A stretch of DNA of 37,646 nucleotides from Conidiobolus incongruus B7586 (lineage: Eukaryota; Entomophthoromycota; Entomophthoromycetes; Entomophthorales; Conidiobolaceae): the NCBI GenBank assembly GCA_000697335.1, contig JNEM01009172.1, forward strand, positions 1 through 37,646, read 5' to 3'. A program made the position numbers and the translations under genes. Below are positions 12,422 through 23,304 of the stretch, piece after piece (the stretch's first letter is position 1; each line of letters opens with the position of its first letter). The notes below the pieces were generated by a model. It saw nothing but the letters and a program-made list of their open reading frames with translations, ran no database searches and had not been told where the DNA came from.

Positions 12422-13342
12422 TTAAAAGTAATAATCCCTAAATATCCATTTAAATCTATTAATAATTGGTATAAGGTCTTTCTTGATTTCGTTATTCATG
12501 TACAAAATTGTTATACAATTCACTATTACAGTTATACTAGATAATAACGTTGCAACATATTCCATCATCCATGTTCGTCTTGTTCCGGTACTCAATTCAT
12601 AAATCCAGCAATAAATTTTTCCCGAATACATAATCATATAAGGAATTAAAAATAATAAGGATTTGAAGACAATTGTTTGACATTCTTTGTAAACTAAAGA
12701 TTTATCCAAATTCAAATCTAGTTCTTTAATACATTTCTTACATGAAAATATAATTATACTGATATAAGAAATGGTAGTCAATATATACGAAATTAAAGAT
12801 GTAATAAATAAGGTAGTCAAAAAAGGTTTAGATTCTGTAAGGAGTTTTGTAATACAAAACAATTCCACTGGTGATAATGTTACTTTGTCAATTATTATCA
12901 GATACAGAAGTTGTCCCCATAAAATAGTATATAAAAATATTATCAATGAGAGCCAGAATATAATATGGAAGCTTAAATTAAATACGATTAATAGCATCCT
13001 TTCAATACTTAAAACACTGAGGACGCAACCGGAGAAGACCAAACTTAAACTGTGTGATATTAAATCATAAGCACACCAGTTCGGGTGCACGGCAAGTATA
13101 TTATAGGGGAATTTTGTAAAAATTCCTCTAAATAATAAACCTCCACTAGCAACAAAATCTACTAAAACAGCAATAAAAGTTATAATAATATCATTATGAG
13201 TACTTCTTTTGACTGTCTTGCACAAAGTGTAGAGCAACAATGATGTAAAGAGTAAACCTCCAATGGAACAAGCAATGAATGTGTTTCTTAATGAGTTTAT
13301 ATAAACCCCACTAGGGTCATTGGGGTTTATTGGGACGTTCAT
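12422..13342 (-). CDS. Family A (rhodopsin-like) G-protein-coupled receptor, intact, 306 aa
   Basis: A single-exon gene whose product looks like a plasma-membrane receptor; the ligand is unknown. Hydrophobic segments fit seven helices: about 21-42, 52-75, 91-122, 124-150, 174-200, 223-246 and 260-283. Cys90 at the top of helix 3 and Cys163 in the second outer loop could form the usual disulfide. Ser-Ile-Glu-Arg (112-115) sits where the D/ERY motif belongs. Helix 6 has Pro234. Helix 7 has NCITILYM (275-282) in place of NPxxY, so that motif is altered. A Lys-rich tail follows. Length is right for a minimal receptor. The start is the first ATG and is supported by homology of the following residues (Asp-Pro-Ser-Gly-x-Tyr-Ile) with the other copies. 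It is the only apparently intact member of a four-copy same-strand array. Confidence 0.82.
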   Translation of the reverse strand: MNVPINPNDPSGVYINSLRNTFIACSIGGLLFTSLLLYTLCKTVKRSTHNDIIITFIAVLVDFVASGGLLFRGIFTKFPYNILAVHPNWCAYDLISHSLSLVFSGCVLSVLSIERMLLIVFNLSFHIIFWLSLIIFLYTILWGQLLYLIIIDKVTLSPVELFCITKLLTESKPFLTTLFITSLISYILTTISYISIIIFSCKKCIKELDLNLDKSLVYKECQTIVFKSLLFLIPYMIMYSGKIYCWIYELSTGTRRTWMMEYVATLLSSITVIVNCITILYMNNEIKKDLIPIINRFKWIFRDYYF

Positions 13343-14080
13343 GATTAATATATTTAAGATATTATAATATAATTCAAGCTGATTTAATTATAGAAAACAA
13401 CGGTTGTAGTAAATTGATATTACACAAATTAAATATTTGAAATTTGATTCAAATATATATAATTTGAACGTTGGGTAGAGAATTGACCCAGTTTGAAAAC
13501 CTTTTTGTTTCACTAAAATTTTATTAAATTTTCACTGTTATTAGTGTCTATTAGCCACAAACTTCATAATATAAATGGTATCTAATAATGTTATTTAATA
13601 GAAGCCTGTCAATTCAAAATCTTCACTTTTATGAAATTATCCATTATCCCTAAAGTCGATTTTGCGCGAATTGAGGCTCAAATTAAAGAAATTATAACAT
13701 ATATTTTCACTAAATTATGATTAATAACAAAATGAAAACATATTTAATAAATTTTTTTACTAGTCATCAAATAATCATAATATTTAGTATAAAAGCTAGA
13801 TGATGAATTGAGAAACTCGTTACGTCAATATTTCCAATGAAGAAATAGAGTTGGCAATATGATTTTCAGGTACACTTTATTGATAGAGCCTAATAAATTG
13901 GGGAAAGTTTAGAGGATTGAAAAATGATAATTGATAAACACACGAAAACGTAAGAGAAAAAGTTTAGGAATATAATTTGTCAGGTAACCTGATATTGGCC
14001 TTTGATTTCTCTTTTAGAGTGATTGATGGCTGTCAAAAAAACTAAATCATATTGATGAATAAACTTGTGTGACCTTAAAT
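13343..14080. repeat. 5' flank shared with the receptor copy near 18 kb (segmental duplication)
   Basis: The DNA upstream of the intact receptor aligns in order with that upstream of the copy at 17379-18268. The clearest stretch is about 13910-14080 against about 18668-18850, with a shared block around CTGTCAAA and a common ending GTGTG. Divergence is high, so the event is not recent. The flank may carry the promoter of the receptor genes. Confidence 0.5.
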
Positions 14081-14212
14081 AAAAATATAATTGTTAGGAA
14101 TATAATGACTAAAACTATAAAATAATACTTCATTAATAAAAAATAGTGATATAATCTTTGATGCACACAATATAAGGTAAAATGTCAAATAATATGTTAT
14201 CAAATTTATCCT

Positions 14213-14770
14213 TTAATACTTGTCCATTATTTCAATGAATATTGTTGCCAAGTGCTCGGCAATGCTGACCAGGATCAAGGACGTCAGATCTCTGATTCCA
14301 GGAACGGTTAGTACGTCCAGGAGAAGGCGGACCAGATGAGACACATCTGTAATTAGCTGAGTGCCAAGTATGGTGCATAAATTGGGTGTATATGCCACTG
14401 GGCGAGAGTCGACGCTGACTAACAGGTCTGAGTTCAGCTTGACCAAATAATTCAAATAAATAAATGAATTTGAATAATTTAGTCTTTAATAATGTTTATT
14501 TATTGAAATATTAAATCAAAGCCGTGGCTGGAGTGCCTAGCGTCGGGTTTGATTCTACCATGAAACCTCTATCTTGCATCCGCGATAGCTTATGCCCTTT
14601 TATTGGGATTACTAAGTTCACCGCTGCAATCGTCCGCGTTAGTCGCACAATGCGAGTATCCAGGAGAGCAAGATTCATAATGGTTCCCGTCAACTGGTTT
14701 TAATAGAGGGTTTTCATTATCTTTTAGTGATTCGACTGGTTGCCGAGTTGACAACCCTGACAATTACTTT
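14213..14770 (-). pseudogene. Higher-GC coding island A, unrecognised family (gene remnant or small gene)
   Basis: Two open segments lie on the minus strand: 14693-14511 (60 codons, ending at a stop) and 14455-14213 (80 codons, ending at a stop). GC is far above the surroundings. The second segment is related to the island at 22102-22395: both contain Ser-Asp-Leu, then Val-Asp-x-Arg, a Tyr, then Thr-Gln-Leu, a His-hydrophobic-Val and a hydrophobic helix-like tail. A possible acceptor (TTTGGTCAAG) lies just before the shared part. I do not recognise the family. The predicted tail is amphipathic or hydrophobic with no cysteines. It may be a two-exon gene (the linker of about 55 bp is AT-rich like local introns but lacks clear sites) or a decayed one. 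Confidence 0.35.
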
Positions 14771-15513
14771 GTAATCAAAATACTCTCATTCATTCTTACA
14801 CTAATTTTTGCATTTTTCATTTAAGTTTCATAAATTGAAAACTCAATATAACAAAAAAGCTAAACTAAAAAGATGGAAATGTTTACAATTGTAATTGGCA
14901 GATATCCATAGAAATCTCAAATTTGTAATTAATAATTGGACCAAATTTGAAATCTGAATATGATAGAATCAGGATAGAGTTCATACACCAAAAAATATTA
15001 ATAATGAGGTTTTTTTAATCTATAAATATTTATATTGGCTAATGACTCAATTTGTTATGTTACTTTTGTTTTGCTCATATATCTGATAATGTATCTAGCT
15101 AGGGCAATTAATCAAGTAATAAAAAATAATATTGAAAATAATAATTTAAAAATAATTCATGATAAAATCATTGTATCAAAGAAGTTATTTCAAAACTAAA
15201 TCTATCTATACATCCTATTTTGGCGAATTAATATAACAGAAAAGATTACTTTATCAAATGTAGTACATAAATTATAAACACATTTTACTAATACAGATGT
15301 ATATTTGATAATAATTTTTTACAAAATCGGAATTCATCAAAATCTATAGAATAAAATAGCCTTATTAAGGCTTAAAACCATTAATATTTATTTTCTTTAT
15401 TCAATAAACTTTAATATAAAATGTAGTAAATCTCTTATGAAATATTGAATTTATATTATATAATAATAAAGATCATAATCATGAAACGATTTACAATATC
15501 TTATAAATTTTAT
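14771..15513. other. AT-rich intergenic DNA
   Basis: No exon-like block was seen. The sequence separates island A from the decayed receptor copy 3. Confidence 0.5.
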
Positions 15514-16370
15514 GAAGTGTTGGTTGATTTTTTGAATTACAACTAATATAGTTAACAATTTAAAATTACTGAGCTAATAAATAATAGAGCAGATAAATTT
15601 TTCATCAAATATTTACTTTTTGAACCTGTACTCATTTTATAAATTTAATAATATACTTTTCCTGAATACTAAACCATTTAAGAAATGAGGAAAAAAGGAA
15701 TATTTAAAATAGTTATTCTACATTCTCCGTAAAAATTATATTTATCATAATTCGGATCTAATTATCTGAGATACTCTTTACATGAAAATGCTATGATAGC
15801 CAAATAGGACAATATAATCAATAGATATGTCAAAATCGTAGTAATGATAATAGCAATATAAACGGCTTTAGACTTTGGCCAAATTTTGGGAATACAATAT
15901 TATTCTATTGAAGAGAACTCATATTGGTCTATATTTATATTATAGATAATAGATCCTTATATCATAAAAAACAAAATTGCCCAAAATAACCAAAATGTAA
16001 TATGAAATCTCAAATTAAATACAATTTATAGAGTTAGTTTGTAACTCAAATTACCAAAGATATACCCAAAATCAACTAAAAGTTATTTGCACCCAAATCG
16101 ATAACACAACAAGATGAATGTACCGCAAACATATTATATAGATATTTTAAAAATTTTAACTGAAATAATAAACAATCACTGTCAATACAATTGCTTAATA
16201 CCACTCTGACAACTTTAGTAATATCAGCGTGAAAACTTTGTTAATTCTCCTTTCTATAATATACATAGGAGAGGATGAAAACAATCAGATTCTGATTGAA
16301 ATCGCAAGAAATATAGTTCTTATAGTTGACATAAATACACAGTGTCGCTTGCGTTCGATTGTCTCTCAAT
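15514..16370 (-). pseudogene. Decayed family A receptor-like gene (copy 3 of the array)
   Basis: Aligns along its whole length with the copy at 17379-18268. The last-helix region falls at about 15515-15600. The loop before it is at about 15640-15665, where Phe-Leu-x-Gly-x-Val-Phe-Arg-Lys-Ser replaces the intact copy's Tyr-Met-Ile-Met-Tyr-Ser-Gly-Lys. The fifth helix is at about 15780-15870. The helix 2-3 region with its His/Cys block is at about 16085-16160, and the N-terminal Ile-Tyr-Ile block at about 16285-16350. Stops and small indels occur throughout, so it cannot encode a receptor. The plus-strand open frame at 16229-16423 is an accident of this decay. Confidence 0.72.
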
Positions 16371-17378
16371 TAGTATATTATTTATTTGTATTTGTATATA
16401 TGGAAAATATTTTAAAAGATTAACATCTATAAAATCATTTTTAATTATTTTTACAAAATACAAATTAATGAAAAATTTCCTTATTTAAATTCTAATATTA
16501 TTTTTATATTTGGATTGAATTACATAATTGTAAAAAAGTTTTAAAATTTTGATTCAAAATATATTCTATAAATATATCATAAATTATCTAATTATAAATG
16601 TGTCAAGCATTTTAGAATACTAATTTTGGATTAATGTTTTAATACAGTTAAATGTTAGGTAATACTTTTTTCGAAATTGACAAGTTTTGTGGCTTGAGAA
16701 ATGGTTAATTATCATACCCTCAAAATAAACACTTTAATTATTTTTATTTGAAATTTTAGCCTTAGTCTTTGATACATAATAAATCTTTAAACCAAACTCT
16801 ATTGTTTTTCATAGTGATAATCTGAATATTAAAAAATTATTTTGAGTACAGAATTATGAATTATTTATATTTAACATATATTCGCAAACCCTTCAACCAA
16901 ATATAAATTGATTTCAAATCTTGATTACATTCGCAAAATCAGCGAGAGAATTATGGTATTTTGAATTAACAATAATTTATAATCGATTTTTTATTAAATA
17001 GAATATTTAATATTTTTTCAATTCAACCATATTGATATATAACTACAAACGATTTAGTGATTTTAAATATTGTAAAATAACCTTAATATAATAATTTAAT
17101 ATGTGGTATTTTAATTCTCAATTTCGTCGAGCAGTTTCAAATTAATATTCGATATTTTTCTCAATCCTTTAAACTTATTCAAATATGATTATATATCAAA
17201 TAAAATGAATTTTAATGATTTTGAAACGGGTTTACAAAATGTCTCAATTACTCAATAAAATTTATTTAGAATATGATTACTCATATTGAGAATATTCAAC
17301 CTTGATATAATAATTTATTAATAATATTTTTATTGTAATAGTGGTAATAATCATGATAAATCAATATTTACTAATCAC
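16371..17378. other. Spacer between receptor copies 3 and 4
   Basis: AT-rich, with no recognisable gene. It corresponds to the flanks of the duplicated receptor units; a faint resemblance to other flanks was seen but is not strong enough to map. Confidence 0.45.
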
Positions 17379-18268
17379 TTAATGATTAAATATATTTTTA
17401 AATTTTTTAAGAAGGTTGATAAATTCTTTTTTGATTTCGTTATTCATATATAGTACAGTGGAACAGTTTATAATTGCCGATGTACTATATAATAGCGTTT
17501 GAACATATTCCATCATCCATGTTCTTGTTGTTCCAGTAATGAATTCATAAATCCAACAATAAAGTTTACCTGAGTATATAATCATATATGGGATTAAAGA
17601 AAATAAAGATTTCAATACGATTGTTTGACATTCTCGGTACACTTTGGATTTATCCATATTCATATCTAATTGTTTAAGATATTGGTTACAGGAAAAAGCG
17701 ATGATGATAAGGTATGATAATATGGTCATTAGATAAGTGATAATAGTGGTGACCATTATAGTCATAAAATAGGATTTAGAATTTGGAGAGTGTTTCACTA
17801 TACACAATATTTCTACTTTAGATAATGTTAAATTACCGATTATACAATTATAGATCAGCATACTACATGGAATTAAGTATAACGTTATTTCCCAAAATAT
17901 CCAAAATAGAATATGGAATTTTATATTAAATACTATTAGTAATGCTCTTTGGACACTTAATATACTGAGTGCATAACCAGAGAAAACAAAAGTTAAATTA
18001 TGTGCTACAGCATCGTATGCACACCAGTTGAAGCTATCAGCAAATATATTGTACGAAGAACTTGTAAAAATAGCTCGAAATAGCAAACCACCACTAGCAA
18101 TACTATCAGATAGAACAACAATTACAGTTAAAATGATGTCAGTATGAGCTCGATTTTTAATTTTCTTTATCAGATAAAGAGTAATAGTGATGTAAAAAGC
18201 AAACCTCTAATTGAACAAACGAGGAATATGTTTCGTAGTAAGTTGATATATATCCCGGTAGGATCGTA
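17379..18268 (-). pseudogene. Family A receptor-like gene, nearly complete but broken at the N-terminal end (copy 4)
   Basis: From 18100 down to the stop at 17379 the frame is open and closely parallels the intact receptor: SGGLLFRAIF at the end of helix 2, NWCAYDAVAH before helix 3, SVQRALLIVFN in the D/ERY region, the loop with KVYRECQTIVLKSL, then YSGKLYCWIYEF, RTWMMEYV and a helix 7 ending NCSTVLYMNNEIKKEF. Upstream, the TM1 region is still recognisable (DPTGIYINLLRN, then CSIRGLLFTSLLL), but it is in another frame: about one base is missing near 18170-18185, giving immediate stops. No ATG precedes the Asp-Pro-x-Gly block either. Unless an undetected intron bridges it, this is a recently dead paralogue. 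Spacing and strand match the other copies. Confidence 0.7.
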
Positions 18269-18860
18269 AGGGTACACTGAATTATTGACAATTTTTTGTC
18301 AAGTTGGTCAGATATTATTGAAATTATTTCACATAAAATTAAGTAATTCTGTGACCTTAAAGCACCTTTTAAATATTTTAGGCAAAATCAATAAACTTTA
18401 ACTCTGTTTAATATTGGTTTAAATTACATTGACTCTAAAATTATGAGTTTCACTTTAAAATCTTCAAAATCTATAAAATTCGTCAAAAATTATTTTTTCA
18501 TTATTTATAATTACTAGATTGAGGTGTTTATATTTATCAAATTTTTATAACTGTTAAAAAATTACCTTGATATAATAATATTCTGATAGGTTGAAAAAAA
18601 TCCTGTTGATGCCATTGCACAGTAAACAATTTATCAATTGATTTTAAAATTCTTTAACAGACCAAGGTAATTTGAAAAATGAAGAATTGAGTAATGATAA
18701 TTAATAACCTTATTGAGTATCAAAAGAGATACATATGAATATAGTCTATTTGGGATATTCAAATATTGATTTATTGCTTCTTTTTGAGTTGTAGGATCTG
18801 TCAAACAGTAATCAAATCAAATTAATAAGAAATTTCGTGTGTTCTTGCATTGTATATTCG
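18269..18860. repeat. 5' flank of receptor copy 4, paralogous to 13343-14080
   Basis: The blocks at about 18450-18480 and 18665-18850 match the flank of the intact receptor in the same order and spacing, showing that the duplication carried several hundred bp of upstream DNA. Confidence 0.5.
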
Positions 18861-19332
18861 TATATTCAAAATATTACAAGGCAATTATAAAACATTATTG
18901 AGCTGAAAATAACAGAATGTTTTATATTTACCTTGAATAATTTGATTTAAGATATTTGAGAATATAGGATATATTATTGAAAATATTTTTCTAAACGGTA
19001 ATTTCGTATCGTAATTGATAGAAAAACAGGAATTTTATATCTTTTATTGTTGTGACATTAAAATTTAATCATAAATAAAAACTAACTACATTACTTGCAT
19101 TATGAAAAATTTTAATCCAGTTTTACTTTCAAGCTTATGAATTTATGGTTATTTTATTATCAATAATTAAAATTATATCAAAATATTGAACAGCAAAATT
19201 ATTATTAGTTTTTTGACTAATTTTCCCATTCAATTTAATCATTGTTGAAATACCAATTATATTGTTATTTATACTCAAATTTATCAAATTTTGAAAATTT
19301 TATATAATAAAATATAATTAATATAATTAATA
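18861..19332. other. AT-rich spacer
   Basis: No coding or structured feature was seen between the receptor flank and the fold-back element. Confidence 0.5.
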
Positions 19333-21770
19333 TATTAGTGCAGAAATTAAATAATGGCATAATTTTAAGATTGAAATTAAACAAATAAATTAATAAATAA
19401 TATATAAAAATTAATGAATAATATTAAATTAATAGCCTCTTTTATTATTAATATCTCTTTTCTATACTTTTGATAAGCTTCTAATATTTAAAAAACAATT
19501 CTTTTTATTAAAGACTGAAATTTGATATTTCACAAACCAATTTAATTTGTTTACAGGAATTTTTTTCCTGCAAGCTATTTTTTTAATTGTCTAAAACAAT
19601 TATAATCATATAGGTTATAATCAAGTGAATATATTAGATGTGGTAACTCCCTCTAATTTTTTTTATATATAAAATCTTTTATAGCTTTAGCTTTATGTAT
19701 TTTATAATTATCATGCATAATAATAAGTGTCCTTAATTTATATTTAGAACATCATTTAAAAATTGTTTTATTTAAAAAAGTAATATATAACTTACTATTA
19801 ATTGATTTTTTTTGAGATATTAAATAAAAAAACTATATACCATTATAATCTATTTCAATAATTAATATTTATTTATATTTAAAATACTTATTTATTGGAA
19901 TTTATAAAGGGGATTGATTTAGCTTAACCTAATATCTTGTTTTATTTTTAGATAAAGAATTATATAAAGGAATTAAAGATTTATTAATTATAAGTATTTA
20001 CTATAAAAGCTTTTGTTTTTGGTTATACCTTAATAAGTTTAGTTTAGCTGTAGCTACTCTAGTTTTCTTATATGTTTTTGTTAAATTATAAGGTATCTAT
20101 TTTATATTTTTATTAATTAATCTAAGTTTAAACTTAAGTAAATATAATATTGTTATATAATTAATATTAAATTGCTTTAATAGTTCTCTAGCAAAAATAA
20201 AAAAGTATTTGTTAATATATTTTTTTTATTCTATTAATAAATAAATGATTAATAGTAGAAATTGGTCTTTTAAATTTTAATGAATTTTGAATAATATCTT
20301 TTCTAACTTTAAAATCACAAATCTAATGATATATGGTAATTTTAGATAAAGCACCATCTTTATAAATTATTTACAAGTTTTAGATAATTTTAAAGGGTTT
20401 ATGGTTAAGTTTTAAAGATACAAAAATAAAAGCCTTTTGATAATCATAATATAGTTTAAATATAATTAAATTTAAATGTAAATTTTAAATTCAAAATATT
20501 TTAATAAAAAAAATAATTCAAATTAAATATATATATAGAGTTTGAAAATATTTATTTTCCTATATATTATATATATATATATAATTTTTCAAAATGTATA
20601 ATATATTTGAAAAATCAGAAATTAAAAAATTTGCCATTTTTTAATTTCTATACTAATAATCATTAAAAGTTTTTTATTTTGATATTAATAAAACTTAACT
20701 ATAAAACCTTTAAAATTAATTAAAAACTTTATAAGCAATTTTTAATAATAAAACATTATTTAAATTAACAATTTATTACTAGGTAAATTATTTTAAAGTT
20801 AAAGAGAAATTATTTAAAGCCTATTAAAATTTAAAAAACTAACTTCAATTATTACTTTTTTAACTATTAATAGAGTGGAAAAATATATTAAAAAATATCT
20901 TTTTATTTTAGTTAAATAATTATCTAAGTATTTTAATATTAGTTTTATTAGTATTTTATATATATTAAAGTTTAAACTTAAATTAATAAATAAACATATA
21001 AAATAAATACCTTATAATTTAACTAAAGCTTGAAAAAGTTATAATAGTTATTATTAAACAAAACTTACTAAAATATTATTAAAAGCTTAAACTTTTATAA
21101 TAAATTATTATCATTAATAAATCTTAAATCTTTATGTATAATTTTTTACTAAAACACAAATCAAAATATTAAATTAAATTAAATCAACCTTTTTTATAAA
21201 TCTTTTTAAATAAGTATTTTGTTAATAAACAAATGTTAATTATTATTATAAATTATAATGATATATGTTATTTTTATTTAATCTTTAAAGGAAAATTAAT
21301 TAATAGTAAATTTTATATTGTTTTTTTAAATAAAAGTATTTTTAATTAGTGTTTTTAATATAATTTAAGAAAACTTATTATTTTACATAATAATTATAAA
21401 ATACATAAATTTAAAGTTATAAAAAACTTTCTAATTAAAAATAACTAGAAAAAATTACTACATCTAATATACTCTTTAAATTATAACTTATATAATTATA
21501 ATTACTTTAAGTAATTAAAAAACTAGCTTATAAGAAAAAAATTTCTATAAGAAAATTTAATTAGTTTATAAAATATCAAATTTTAGTCTTTAATAAAAAG
21601 AATTATTTTTTAAGTGTTAAATCTTTATTAAAAGTATAGCAAAAAGCTATTAATAATAAAAACAACTATTAAATCTATATTATATATTTATTTTTATATA
21701 TCATATATTAAAATATTATTTATTTTTAATCACAAAAAATTCCCATTATTAAAAATGCAGAGTAATAACA
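19333..21770. repeat. Fold-back element: two arms of about 1.1 kb in inverted orientation
   Basis: The plus arm (about 19333-20470) and minus arm (about 20620-21770) are diverged reverse complements. Matching landmarks from the outside inward are: an outer end near ATTACTCTGCATTTTTAATA (read from 21768 leftward; a mutated form from 19333); the block TTCTTTTTATTAAAGACT (19500-19517; its complement at about 21583-21600); ATTTGTTTACAGG-like and AAACAATTATAATCATAT blocks; and, close to the centre, AAAGGGTTTATGGTTAAGTTTT (20393-20414) in shorter form against its complement at about 20690-20715. The middle (about 20470-20620) is TA-rich. No protein frame survives. Such a structure could be a fold-back or long-inverted-repeat DNA element, or two repeats that landed head to head. 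A transcript across it would be a long hairpin. Confidence 0.6.
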
Positions 21771-22101
21771 TTTTATCTTGATTTTAAATATTTAATTTTA
21801 AATATGAATTCTGATAAACAATGTAAAGGGGTTAGGAATTTACCATTATTTAGAATTATGTTTTTGAAAAAGATATTAATCATTAAAGCTATATTACTTT
21901 TATTTAGCTTTTAATAACTTATTAAAATAAAGATTCAAAATTATCAAACTTATTTTTTTACCCACTTTATATGAGTTAATTTCTTTAAATTTCAAACTAC
22001 GCTACTTAATTCATATAGAGATTAATAGGTTATTAAACACTATCATAAATATTTCATTAATAGTCAATATAATACTAAATTTATATTTTATAAATATTAG
22101 T

Positions 22102-22660
22102 TCAATTGGACTCAAAATGAGATAAAATTTTATATCTTGAAATATTAAACAAATTTTGGCAATACAGACCTAGTTTAACGTAGATTATTATTATTGTAGT
22201 TGCCTCAAGTAACAACGACAGTCCGATTTCCACTACCTTTTTGACGAACGGAGTCTCCAAATAGGCGAGCACTTTTCCCACCATATGAGGAGCAGAAACT
22301 ACAAGCTGGGTAGCCAGACGAACCCTGAGTGCTTCACCGTATGGAGTTACTCTAGGATCTACTAGAGCTAAGTCAGATATTATGCCTGGATCTGTTTAAC
22401 CAAAATAAACTTGTTTCAAATTAAATAAATCGAACAACCGTCAGTTGCCTAATTTGATTGTAACCAATTTGTCATATTTTATTGGTGAACTTATGTAAGT
22501 TTTTATAGTCCTTAGAAGATTCATTCCTGACGGGGTCAGATGGATCTCATGCTAGTGGCTGTTCGGGACCAAGCAGGGGAACTCGCTCGATAGTATAGCC
22601 ACCTATTCGAGGAACACGTGAAAACTTAATATCGGTCAGTCACTTGGTTGGTGACAATTA
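22102..22660 (-). pseudogene. Higher-GC coding island B, related to island A
   Basis: On the minus strand an open segment runs from about 22396 to 22102. A plausible intron end (TTTTGGTTAAACAG) precedes residues that include SDLALVDPR, then TPYGEALRVRLATQLVV, then SAPHMVGKVLAYLETP and a hydrophobic tail. The Ser-Asp-Leu...Val-Asp-x-Arg...Thr-Gln-Leu...His-x-Val pattern is shared with island A. A further GC-rich block at about 22510-22660 has a short frame (FSRVPRIGGYTIERVPLLGP) closed by a stop, and probably corresponds to the 5' part, since its start resembles the start of island A (TAATTGTCA). The family is unknown to me. Stops within the 5' block and the AT-rich end of the 3' block suggest decay, though an undetected exon structure cannot be excluded. 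Confidence 0.35.
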
Positions 22661-23304
22661 TCATATATTTGGATGAATTTATATTTATATATATTAGTCT
22701 CTTGAACAGAGTGTCAATTTGATACCTAAATAGCCAATGAAATATCACCAAAGTCTATTTAAAACTTCAAATGTATTCAAATATTGTTTTAAAGAAGAAT
22801 TATATTATTAACAAATATAGATACCTATTAGCTCAGCTATTAATGAAAAAATATTTTCAGAGTACATGTATGGTTTTTCAAAACAGAAATTAAGTTGTAC
22901 TTTATTTATTTAGGCAATTACTTAAGTTGTATTTTAAAATCAATATTGCAGTTCAGATAATAATATATATAATTGATAGCACTGGCCATAACTCATAATA
23001 TATATCAAGTAATATATTTAATAATTCAATAAATATAGGATAAGCATTTAAAATTCCTCCATTATTTATAACACACTGTATTGAATTATTTATTAAACAA
23101 AATTACTCTAAATATAAAGGTTATTAAGCACTCAATCTAATTAATTGGTTTCCATGTTTTAATACCGTTTTTATAAGTTTTAATTATATTTCAATAATTT
23201 AAATGAGTAATTAATAAATTCATCATAATGATCAAGTTATTGTGATAATTAATTATTATTTATATTGAAATTTCAGTGGTTCAGAAATATAATATAGTAA
23301 TAGT
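22661..23304. other. AT-rich intergenic DNA
   Basis: No gene was seen. This lies downstream of the receptor at 23305-24267. Confidence 0.5.

Noticed and set aside
12771-13070. Plus-strand open frame of 99 codons
   Set aside because: Antisense to the helical core of the intact receptor; no motif of its own.
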